A DNA stretch of 5,704 nt from Coriobacteriia bacterium (GCA_007123455.1 SKKZ01000103.1:1-5704), one strand, 5' to 3'. Positions 1 to 5,415 are shown, counted from the first letter of the stretch. The notes: a model not told the origin generated them from the sequence alone. Numbers and translations: made by a program.

Positions 1-1241
1 GCAGGGTCTTCGCCGAGTCGGATCTCGACTCGCTCACCGGCTCGGTCGCACTCGGCCACACCCGCTACTCTACGACCGGGTCCTCGACGTCGTGGGAGAA
101 CACGCAGCCGCATCTCTCGGCTATCGGGCATCAGGTCATCGCGCTGGCCCACAACGGAAACCTCGTCAACACGGGTGAACTGCGCGATACGCTCAAGGGC
201 AATGGTGTGCGCTTCCGTTCGACCACCGACTCCGAGGTCATCGCCACACTCATCGGGCATTTCACGCAGCAGCACCATCACATCCGCGAGGGCATCCGCG
301 ACACGATGAAGCTGATCCGCGGTGCGTACTCAGTGGTCCTCATCACCGAGGAGGCCGTCTACGCTTTCCGCGACCCGCACGGCATCCGGCCCCTCGTGAT
401 CGGCACGCTGCCACAGGGAGGCTGGGTCCTCTCGAGTGAGACATGCGGTCTCGACATCATCGGTGCCGAGTACCTGCGCGACATGGCCCCGGGTGAGATG
501 GTGAAGATATCCGCCGAGGGCCTGCAGGCCGAGCAGGCGGTGCCAGCCGAGAAGCCGAGCTTGTGCATCTTCGAGTTCATATACTTTGCCCGTCCCGACA
601 GCGTGCTCTACGACTGCACGCTCTACGAAGCGCGCCGCCGTATGGGTGCGGCACTCGCGGCGGACACTCCCGTGGACGCCGACCTCGTGATCGGCGTACC
701 GGACTCGGGCGTGCCCGGAGCGGTCGGTTTCGCGCAGGCGAGCGGTATCGCCTTCGGCGAGGGGCTCGTGAAGAACCGCTACATCGGGCGCACGTTCATC
801 TCTCCCACCCAGTCGATCCGCCAGCAGGGCATCCGTCTGAAGCTCAATCCACTACGCCACGTCATCTCCGGAAAGCGGCTCGTAGTAGTCGATGACTCCA
901 TCGTGCGCGGGAATACGTCACGCAAGCTCGTCCAGCTCCTGCGCGATGCCGGTGCGACAGAGGTCCACCTGCGCATCACCTCACCGCCGGTGCGCTGGCC
1001 ATGCTTCTTCGGTATCGACACCGACTCCCAGGAGCAGCTCATCGCCTCGGCGATGTCGATCGAGGAGATCCGGGAGTACGTCGGGGCGGACTCGCTTGCC
1101 TATCTCTCTCTCGAAGAGATGGTCGCTGCGACCGGCCGTGGCCCCGGCGAGTTCTGTACGGGCTGTTTCTGCGGTGACTACCCGCTCGAGATCCCCGAGT
1201 CTGTCCGCAAGGGCAAGCTCTCCCTCGAGTCCTGCGGATAG
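1..1241 (+). CDS. purF: Amidophosphoribosyltransferase PurF, Fe-S type (5' end outside window)
   Basis: Catalyses the first committed step of purine synthesis: glutamine amide nitrogen plus PRPP gives 5-phosphoribosylamine, in the cytoplasm. The frame is open from base 3, and 412 codons are visible against roughly 470-480 in the Bacillus subtilis enzyme, so about 60 N-terminal residues, including the catalytic Cys1, are missing. The class II glutamine amidotransferase domain shows HTRYSTTG and AHNGNLVN near the left edge and RDPHGIRPL near 378-404. The phosphoribosyltransferase domain carries VPDSGVPGA, KNRYIGRTF and the PRPP loop VVVDDSIVRGNTS at 882-920. Four cysteines, at codons 564 (SLCIFEF), 1002 (RWPCFFG), 1155 and 1164 (CTGC), match the 4Fe-4S ligands of the Bacillus-type enzyme, so this is the cluster-containing, oxygen-sensitive class. 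The RGNT loop and WPC cysteine resemble actinobacterial PurF as I remember it. The gene ends in TAG and the next gene begins immediately in the same frame. Identification is secure. Confidence 0.97.
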   Translation, partial: RVFAESDLDSLTGSVALGHTRYSTTGSSTSWENTQPHLSAIGHQVIALAHNGNLVNTGELRDTLKGNGVRFRSTTDSEVIATLIGHFTQQHHHIREGIRDTMKLIRGAYSVVLITEEAVYAFRDPHGIRPLVIGTLPQGGWVLSSETCGLDIIGAEYLRDMAPGEMVKISAEGLQAEQAVPAEKPSLCIFEFIYFARPDSVLYDCTLYEARRRMGAALAADTPVDADLVIGVPDSGVPGAVGFAQASGIAFGEGLVKNRYIGRTFISPTQSIRQQGIRLKLNPLRHVISGKRLVVVDDSIVRGNTSRKLVQLLRDAGATEVHLRITSPPVRWPCFFGIDTDSQEQLIASAMSIEEIREYVGADSLAYLSLEEMVAATGRGPGEFCTGCFCGDYPLEIPESVRKGKLSLESCG

Positions 1242-1661
1242 ATGGCGGCCGACCTATTCGTCGCCGCCGGCTCGGGCCTTGCGCTCGGGCTGGCCTTCAA
1301 CCCCATCGCATCCGCGGTCGGTGTCGCGCTCGCAGCCGGTCTTGCGACGGCGGGCCGGATGCTGGCCGCGGTCGTCGTGCTCGCGGGAGCCTGGCTGCTC
1401 GGAGACGGTGCGTACCTGCTCTCAAGCGCCGCCGATGGGCTGGCGGGTTCCGGCCTCGTGAGCGGTGCGGAGAGCGCGCAGTGGGTCGCACTCGGCTTCT
1501 GGGCGCTTGCGGGCATCGCCATCGGATACGCGTTGCCGACATGGGCCGGCACCTTCGTCGGGACCCGTGTCACGCACGGAACCGGCTGGCTTTCGGCGGG
1601 GGTGGTTGCGGCCACCGCGAGCGGCGCGCTCTCGATGCTCTCGCGCGGCCTCGGAACGTAG
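1242..1661 (+). CDS. Small multi-pass membrane protein of unknown function
   Basis: I do not recognise this 139-residue protein. It is very rich in Ala, Gly, Leu and Val, with likely membrane helices at about residues 4-36 (possibly two short helices broken by Asn20-Pro21), 39-60, 79-105 and 115-134. Charged residues are few, mostly in short connecting segments (Arg39, Asp55, Asp65, Glu77, Arg109, Arg135). I see no signal peptide cleavage site, catalytic motif or known transporter signature. Third positions are strongly G/C, as in its neighbours, which supports real coding. Its ATG follows the purF TAG with no gap and in the same frame. No clear Shine-Dalgarno lies before it, so translation probably depends on ribosomes finishing purF. 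Position between purF and purM suggests co-expression with purine synthesis, but the role cannot be deduced. The existence of the gene is fairly sure; its function is unknown. Confidence 0.75.
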   Translation: MAADLFVAAGSGLALGLAFNPIASAVGVALAAGLATAGRMLAAVVVLAGAWLLGDGAYLLSSAADGLAGSGLVSGAESAQWVALGFWALAGIAIGYALPTWAGTFVGTRVTHGTGWLSAGVVAATASGALSMLSRGLGT

Positions 1662-1669
1662 CCGCGGAC

Positions 1670-1699
1670 TCCACTCTGCGAACAGGGCTACGGTAGAAT
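1670..1699 (+). promoter_or_regulatory. Possible promoter for purM
   Basis: TAGAAT at 1694-1699 fits the actinobacterial -10 consensus TAGRRT and lies 43 bases before the purM start. A weak -35-like hexamer TCCACT (1670-1675, three of six matches to TTGACA) sits 18 bases upstream of it. The site falls in the gap after the membrane-protein gene, so purM and purN could be transcribed separately from purF. The -10 is good and the -35 poor, so this is only a candidate. Confidence 0.35.
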
Positions 1700-1728
1700 G
1701 ACCCGGAGACTGCGATGCGCACCGTCCT

Positions 1729-1734
1729 AGGAGG
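1729..1734 (+). promoter_or_regulatory. Ribosome binding site of purM
   Basis: AGGAGG, a full Shine-Dalgarno core, ends seven bases before ATG 1742 and fixes that start. It is stronger than the sites of the neighbouring genes. Confidence 0.8.
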
Positions 1735-1741
1735 CGCCTGA

Positions 1742-2797
1742 ATGACCGAGCGCGACGACACTCCGCGCACGACGTACCGCGACGCCGGTGTGGATACCGC
1801 CGAAGGGGCGCGTGCGGTGAACGCGATTCGCGCCGCGGTGCGCTCTACCTATCGGCCCGAGGTGCTCGGCGACATCGGCGGATTCGGCGGGCTATTCAGC
1901 GCCAAGACGCTCAAGGAGATGGACGACCCGGTCCTTGTGAGCGGAACCGACGGTGTGGGCACCAAGCTCCGCCTCGCGCAGCTGCTCGACCGCCACGACA
2001 CCGTCGGCATCGACCTCGTGGCGATGTGCGCCAACGACATCCTCACCTGTGGCGCCGAGCCACTCTTCTTCCTCGACTACATCGCGATCGGCGAGCTCAA
2101 GACCGACCGCGTCGAGCAGATCGTCTCCGGCATCGCCGAGGGCTGCCGTCAGGCGGGCTGCGCGCTCGTGGGCGGCGAGATGGCCGAGCATCCCGGCACG
2201 ATGGACCCGGACGACTACGACCTCTCGGGCTTCTGCGTGGGCGCGGTAGACCGGCCGAAAATGGTCGACGGCTCGACGGTCAGCCCGGGCGACGTCATCC
2301 TCGGCCTTGAGTCGAGCGGCGTGCACTCCAATGGCTACTCGCTCGTGCGCAAGGTACTCGTCGAGGGCCACGAGGAGGAGCTCGGCCTGCCGCGCGTGGA
2401 TCTCGGCGGTGCGACGCTGGGCGACGTGTTGCTCGAGCCGACGCGCATCTACGTACGGCCGGTGCTCGCCACGGTGAGGGCTGCCCGCGTCAAGGCGATG
2501 GCCCACATCACCGGCGGTGGCATCACGGAGAACCTCGACCGTGTGCTGCCCGGGGAGTGTGACGCGGAGGTCGTGCCCGGCTCGTGGCGCGTCCCGCGCG
2601 TGTTTGACCTGATCGCTGAGGCGGCGGGTCTTGACGACGACGAGATGTACCGGACGTTCAACATGGGTGTGGGGTTCATGCTCGTCGTGGATCCCGGGGA
2701 CGCACCTGCGGCGGCCGCGGCACTACAGAAGGCCGGCGAGCGCGTCACCGAGATCGGCGAGATCGTCGAGGGCTCGGGCGGGGTACGCTACCGGTAG
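1742..2797 (+). CDS. purM: Phosphoribosylformylglycinamidine cyclo-ligase (AIR synthetase) PurM
   Basis: Converts formylglycinamidine ribonucleotide plus ATP to aminoimidazole ribonucleotide, the fifth step of purine synthesis, as a cytoplasmic homodimer. The 351 residues match the usual length of about 345. Family signatures appear in order: YRDAGVDTAEGA (12-23), GDIGGFGGLF (43-52), the ATP-site loop GTDGVGTKL (68-76), DLVAMCANDIL (91-101), GAEPLFFLDY (104-113), GGEMAEHPG (144-152), DLSGFCVGAVD (160-170), GVHSNGYSLVRK (193-204), AHITGGGITENL (254-265) and FNMGVGF (306-312). The last four belong to the C-terminal AIR-synthase domain. GGEMAEHPG differs slightly from the common GGETAEMPG, but the glycines and acidic residues stay. 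The start is set by AGGAGG seven bases upstream. purN follows after 37 bases, consistent with one transcript. No truncation or frameshift is seen. Confidence 0.97.
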   Translation: MTERDDTPRTTYRDAGVDTAEGARAVNAIRAAVRSTYRPEVLGDIGGFGGLFSAKTLKEMDDPVLVSGTDGVGTKLRLAQLLDRHDTVGIDLVAMCANDILTCGAEPLFFLDYIAIGELKTDRVEQIVSGIAEGCRQAGCALVGGEMAEHPGTMDPDDYDLSGFCVGAVDRPKMVDGSTVSPGDVILGLESSGVHSNGYSLVRKVLVEGHEEELGLPRVDLGGATLGDVLLEPTRIYVRPVLATVRAARVKAMAHITGGGITENLDRVLPGECDAEVVPGSWRVPRVFDLIAEAAGLDDDEMYRTFNMGVGFMLVVDPGDAPAAAAALQKAGERVTEIGEIVEGSGGVRYR

Positions 2798-2834
2798 GAC
2801 CTGATCGGCACTCTTCAGAGGGACGGTGAGACCC

Positions 2835-3467
2835 ATGGCATCCGAACGCATGCGCATCGGCGTGCTCATCTCGGGCAGCGGCACCAACCTCCAGGCGATC
2901 ATCGACGCTTCGGCCGAGGGGCGTCTCGACGCCGACGTCGCGGTCGTGATCTCCAACCTGGAGGACGCCTACGGACTCGAGCGCGCGCGCAAGGCCAACG
3001 TACCGGCGGTATGGATCGACCGGACCGACTACCGCACGTTTCGCGCGTACAACGAGGCCATCCGCGACGTGCTCCTCGAGTACGAGGTGGACGTTGTCGC
3101 TATGGCCGGCTACATGCGCCTGCTCGGCACCGAGGTGCTCGACGCCTACCCCGACCGGGTGGTCAACATCCACCCCTCGCTGCTCCCGGCGTTTCCCGGC
3201 CCGTCGGGCATCCGCGACGCGTTCGAGTTCGGCGTCAAGATCACCGGGGTGACGATTCACTTCGCGAACGAGAACTTCGATGACGGTCCGATCATCGCGC
3301 AGGAGGCCGTCGAGGTTGCCGGGGACGACACGATCCGGTCCCTGGAGGTCAGAATCCACGAGGCGGAGCATCGCCTCTATCCGGCCGTCTTGCAGCTGAT
3401 TGCAGAAGGGCGTGTCAGCATTGTCGGAAGAAAGGCCAGGATAGAAGGGGTGTCCCAGGGAAGGTAA
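2835..3467 (+). CDS. purN: Phosphoribosylglycinamide formyltransferase PurN
   Basis: Transfers the formyl group of 10-formyltetrahydrofolate to glycinamide ribonucleotide (third step of purine synthesis). Numbering from ATG 2835 gives 210 residues, close to 212 in E. coli. The Rossmann-like N-terminus holds the phosphate-binding loop ISGSGTNLQAIID (12-24). The catalytic block follows: NIHPSLLPAFPG with Asn111 and His113, then GVTIHF (138-143), then FDDGPIIAQ with Asp149 aligned to E. coli Asp144. GGTGA at 2825-2829 sits five bases before ATG 2835 and supports it. A GTG at 2826 would lie inside that site, and ATG 2850 has no Shine-Dalgarno. Ser124 occupies the place of a commonly conserved active-site-loop His. 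The last codons use AGA, AGG and ATA, unusual here, and the stop is TAA. The function is secure; the start is likely but not proven. Confidence 0.95.
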   Translation: MASERMRIGVLISGSGTNLQAIIDASAEGRLDADVAVVISNLEDAYGLERARKANVPAVWIDRTDYRTFRAYNEAIRDVLLEYEVDVVAMAGYMRLLGTEVLDAYPDRVVNIHPSLLPAFPGPSGIRDAFEFGVKITGVTIHFANENFDDGPIIAQEAVEVAGDDTIRSLEVRIHEAEHRLYPAVLQLIAEGRVSIVGRKARIEGVSQGR

Positions 3468-3480
3468 GATTCTGTTAAGA

Positions 3481-3557
3481 CCCACCGTGCATCATAGTGG
3501 CGCGGGCTGTGGCGGCGAGGGGGGCGCCACAGCCCCCTACAGCCCTCGAGCGGTGGG
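3481..3557 (+). promoter_or_regulatory. Structured leader that can pair away the next gene's Shine-Dalgarno
   Basis: CCCACCG (3481-3487) is exactly complementary to CGGTGGG (3551-3557), which overlaps the GGGAG Shine-Dalgarno at 3555-3559; a U-G pair (3488 with 3550) extends the stem. Inside it lies the perfect 11-bp hairpin at 3504-3535. Competing pairings also exist: ACAGCCC occurs twice (3529-3535 and 3539-3545) and either copy can pair with GGGCTGT (3504-3510). The complementarity is directly visible; a regulatory role is inferred, and in GC-rich DNA some of it may be chance. Confidence 0.35.
3504..3535 (+). repeat. Perfect 11-bp inverted repeat (hairpin) between purN and the next gene
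   Basis: GGGCTGTGGCG (3504-3514) and CGCCACAGCCC (3525-3535) are exact reverse complements around a 10-base loop. It starts 37 bases after the purN stop. No T-run follows, so it is not a textbook intrinsic terminator, although GC-rich actinobacteria are thought to use some U-poor hairpins. It may partly end the purN transcript, stabilise its 3' end, or form the core of a leader for the following gene. Confidence 0.6.
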
Positions 3558-3559
3558 AG
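3555..3559 (+). promoter_or_regulatory. Ribosome binding site deciding the start of the 160-residue protein
   Basis: GGGAG ends 10 bases before ATG 3570 but only one base before the in-frame GTG 3561, which is too close to use it. This favours ATG 3570 and a 160-residue product over a 163-residue one. Confidence 0.55.
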
Positions 3560-3569
3560 AGTGGCCCGC

Positions 3570-4052
3570 ATGGATTGGCAGTACTGGACAGACGCCGGGA
3601 TCCTTGCGCCGGCGCCCACGGGGCGGGTGCGCGTCGAGCCGACGATCAGGCGGGCATGGCAGCGGGTGGTCGATGCCCGTGCAGGCTACTGCAAGGGTGA
3701 CTGGGAGACGACCGACGCGCAGATCCGGTTGGCGTTCAGCACGGCGAGCCACGCGCTCGTCTGCTATCACTACCTCGATCTGTACGGAGAGTGCGATTTC
3801 AAGCTCGCCGAGGAGTTCGCGGTGCACTTCTTCGGCGAGAGCCTGGTCGTCCCGATGTTCGACCGGGCCCGCAAGTTGCGCACGATGATGCCGCTGGACC
3901 GTACGATTCCGGAGATGACCGCGCGCAAGGTGCGTGACTGCGTCGCGTCCTCCTCGGCATACGTGGCCCTCGTCGAGTGCTGCACGTATCGGGACGAGCC
4001 GGTCCCCCGCTTCTCGTTCGATGCAGCTAACTGCTATATTCGTCGCACCTGA
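3570..4052 (+). CDS. Cysteine-rich hypothetical protein, possibly HEPN-like helical fold
   Basis: I cannot name this 160-residue protein. It begins MDWQYWTDAG, has no signal peptide or membrane segment, and should be cytoplasmic. Predicted helices lie at about 22-43, 47-71, 77-88, 95-106 and 115-138. That order, the spacing AFSTASHALVCYHYLDLYGE (55-74), then FAVHFFGESLV and RARKLRTMM, loosely recalls HEPN/UPF0332 helical bundles. The HEPN nuclease motif (Arg, 4-6 residues, His) is not evident: Arg53 and His61 are seven residues apart. Seven cysteines (41, 65, 75, 124, 137, 138, 155) are many for this size, but they form no CxxC pair. Third positions are G/C-rich, as in the neighbours, supporting real coding. 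The gene lies between purN and a solute-receptor gene, behind a structured leader. The HEPN idea is an inference from the helical pattern only. The coding call is fairly firm. Confidence 0.7.
   Translation: MDWQYWTDAGILAPAPTGRVRVEPTIRRAWQRVVDARAGYCKGDWETTDAQIRLAFSTASHALVCYHYLDLYGECDFKLAEEFAVHFFGESLVVPMFDRARKLRTMMPLDRTIPEMTARKVRDCVASSSAYVALVECCTYRDEPVPRFSFDAANCYIRRT
4011..4040 (+). promoter_or_regulatory. Possible extended -10 promoter for the receptor gene
   Basis: TGCTATATT at 4032-4040 is an extended -10 (TGn followed by five of six matches to TATAAT). TTCTCG at 4011-4016, 18 bases upstream, is a weak -35. It lies within the last codons of the preceding gene, and transcription would begin near 4046-4049, inside the adjacent inverted repeat. 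This TA-rich box stands out in very GC-rich DNA. Confidence 0.45.
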
Positions 4053-4064
4053 TACGGGTGCGAC
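4042..4064 (+). promoter_or_regulatory. Perfect 8-bp inverted repeat; operator or hairpin
   Basis: GTCGCACC (4042-4049) and GGTGCGAC (4057-4064) are exact reverse complements separated by seven bases; as RNA an extra U-G pair would close a five-base loop. It spans the TGA stop of the preceding gene (4050-4052) and begins one base after the possible -10 box. Position and symmetry suit a repressor operator at the start of transcription. As RNA it could be a short terminator hairpin, but no T-run follows. Confidence 0.5.
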
Positions 4065-4106
4065 CCGTCCGTCAGCGTGGCGGCGGAGTGACGAGAGGAC
4101 CGACTC

Positions 4107-5285
4107 ATGGGATACCGTACGAGAAGGGCGGGTGCGCTCGCGCTCGCGGTGGTGATGCTTGCCGGCACCGCGCTCGTCGGCTGCGGCTCGAACAACACCG
4201 AAGAGCCTGAGGCCAACGCTGCTGTCGAGGGTGTCGAGGTCAAGGTCGGCTTCGCCGCGCCGCTCACCGGCGATAACGCCGTGTACGGCCAGGGCATGAA
4301 GCGCGCTGTCGAACTCGCCTTCAAAGAGGCCAACATGTCCGAGGAGGTGCTCGCCGCAGGCTACGAGTTCGTGCTGCGCGCCGAGGACGACCAGGGCGAC
4401 CCGAAGCAGGCCGTGAACGTAGCGAACCTTCTTGCCGGCGACAGCGACGTCATCGGTGTCATCGGCCACTTCAACTCCGGCTGCACGATTCCGGCCTCGC
4501 CTGTCTACGAGGAAGCCGGCATGGCGATGGTGACCGTGTCGTCCAACCCGCAGATCACCGCGCAGGGCTTCGACGTCGTCAACCGTATAGTCGCCCGCGA
4601 TGATGCACAGGGCTCGTTCGCTGCAGGCCTCGTCTACGAGGACCTCGGCTACACGCGTGTGGCGGTCATCGATGACTCGACCCCGTACGGCCAGGGCCTT
4701 GCCGATGAGTTCGTCAAGACCTTCGAGGCTATAGGCGGCGAACTCGTCGCCCGCGAGGCGATCCAGACCCGTGAGGTCGACTTCACCGCGCTGGTGACAC
4801 GGATCAGAAGCCTCGAGCCCGATGCAGTCTACTACGCCGGCGCACACACCGAGGGAGGCCTGATCTCCAAGCAGATGACCGAGGGCGATCTCGACGTTCC
4901 GCTCATCGGCGGCGACATCATCTTCTCCGATGAGTACATCACCATCGCTGGTGCCGCCAACGCCGAGGGCGACATGGCCACCATCCTCGGCCTGCCGCTC
5001 GACCAGCAGGCCCGCGGCCAGGACTTCCGTGCTGCCTACGAGGCCGAGTACGGTGTGGGTCCTGAGGCCTACGACTCCTACGCGTACGACGCCGCTGCGA
5101 TCTTCGTGCAGGCCGTGCTCGCATCCGCCCCGACCCGGGCCGATGTGGTGCCTGCCGTTCGCGGAATCGTGTACGACGGTGTGACCGGCACGACCCAGTT
5201 CGATGAGAACGGCGACACCCTCAACCAGGCGATCTCCGCGTACCGCGTGACGGGCGGGAGCTGGGAGCAGGTCGTCGTCGAGTAG
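4107..5285 (+). CDS. LivJ/LivK-type branched-chain amino-acid-binding lipoprotein
   Basis: An extracytoplasmic solute receptor for an ABC importer, family Peripla_BP_6. The 392-residue precursor has a lipoprotein signal: basic n-region (RTRR, residues 4-7), hydrophobic core to about residue 22, and lipobox LVGC with Cys26 as the predicted lipidated N-terminus. An acidic linker (about 27-42) precedes the first lobe VKVGFAAPLTGDNAVYGQGM (45-64). GDPKQAVNVANLL (97-109), VIGVIGHFNSGCTIPASPVYEEAG (115-138), YGQGLADEF (194-202), DFTALVTRIRSLEPDAVYY (225-243) and ATILGLPLDQ (291-300) align in order with E. coli LivJ as I recall it. GAGAGGA (4093-4099), seven bases before ATG, fixes the start. No permease or ATPase gene follows; the next gene is purH. 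The ligand is therefore open: branched-chain or other amino acids are usual for the family. The receptor identity is firm; the substrate is not known. Confidence 0.92.
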   Translation: MGYRTRRAGALALAVVMLAGTALVGCGSNNTEEPEANAAVEGVEVKVGFAAPLTGDNAVYGQGMKRAVELAFKEANMSEEVLAAGYEFVLRAEDDQGDPKQAVNVANLLAGDSDVIGVIGHFNSGCTIPASPVYEEAGMAMVTVSSNPQITAQGFDVVNRIVARDDAQGSFAAGLVYEDLGYTRVAVIDDSTPYGQGLADEFVKTFEAIGGELVAREAIQTREVDFTALVTRIRSLEPDAVYYAGAHTEGGLISKQMTEGDLDVPLIGGDIIFSDEYITIAGAANAEGDMATILGLPLDQQARGQDFRAAYEAEYGVGPEAYDSYAYDAAAIFVQAVLASAPTRADVVPAVRGIVYDGVTGTTQFDENGDTLNQAISAYRVTGGSWEQVVVE

Positions 5286-5296
5286 TGCTGCGGGAT

Positions 5297-5341
5297 GTCA
5301 CGTGTGTGGTGACCCGTTAGGATAGACGTGTGACGTGTGAC
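5297..5341 (+). repeat. Cluster of short direct and inverted repeats upstream of purH
   Basis: ACGTGTG occurs three times (5300-5306, 5326-5332, 5333-5339), the last two in tandem. GTCAC (5297-5301) forms an inverted repeat with GTGAC at 5309-5313, and GTGAC recurs at 5330-5334 and 5337-5341. A TAGGAT at 5318-5323, fitting the actinobacterial TAGRRT -10, lies between the copies, but no convincing -35 precedes it. The arrangement could be a set of regulator sites around a purH promoter, or simple low-complexity GT repetition. Confidence 0.4.
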
Positions 5342-5387
5342 CGGCCGGGGTGGTTCGCCCGCAGAAGCGGCGCGCTCCCCGGCCGGT
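5340..5387 (+). terminator. Strong GC hairpin between the receptor gene and purH; possible terminator
   Basis: CCGGCCGGGG (5341-5350) and CCCCGGCCGG (5377-5386) are exact reverse complements, extended by an A-T pair (5340/5387). The 26-base interior can form a second hairpin, CCGC (5359-5362) with GCGG (5367-5370) around AGAA. It starts 55 bases after the receptor stop and ends 42 bases before purH. No T-run follows, so it may be a U-less terminator or a structured element of the purH leader. Confidence 0.5.
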
Positions 5388-5415
5388 GTGTCTCCGGGCT
5401 TGACAGCGACAGGGC

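Noticed and set aside
892..1461. Open frame of 189 codons on the + strand across the purF-membrane gene junction
   Set aside because: It is Ser/Arg/Pro rich and out of frame with two better-supported genes; typical of a +1 shadow in GC-rich DNA.
1892..2506. Open frame of 204 codons on the - strand opposite purM
   Set aside because: Same mirror effect, with His/Ala/Arg/Asp-rich low-complexity composition and no motif.
2788..2797. 10-bp palindrome CTACCGGTAG at the purM stop
   Set aside because: Without a loop it cannot form a useful hairpin, and it is made mostly of the last codons. No second copy was noticed, so chance is the best reading.
2826..2834. GTG 2826 as the purN start
   Set aside because: It lies within the GGTGA Shine-Dalgarno that serves ATG 2835, and it adds only three residues before the normal PurN N-terminus.
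3421..3447. TTGTCG and TAGAAG inside the end of purN as a promoter
   Set aside because: The spacer is only 15 bases and TAGAAG lacks the final T; too weak to call.
2745..3485. Open frame of 246 codons on the - strand opposite purN
   Set aside because: It mirrors the well-supported purN gene and shows no recognisable domain.
3537..4847. Very long open frame (436 codons) on the - strand
   Set aside because: It lies opposite the 160-residue gene and most of the receptor gene. Its composition (His, Arg, Asp, Glu and Val rich, no motif) is what GC-rich third positions produce on the opposite strand, so it is a shadow.
5400..5405. Perfect -35 consensus TTGACA just before purH
   Set aside because: At 16-18 bases downstream there is only AGGTTTTCAATGG, with no -10-like hexamer, and any transcript would start inside purH after its Shine-Dalgarno.
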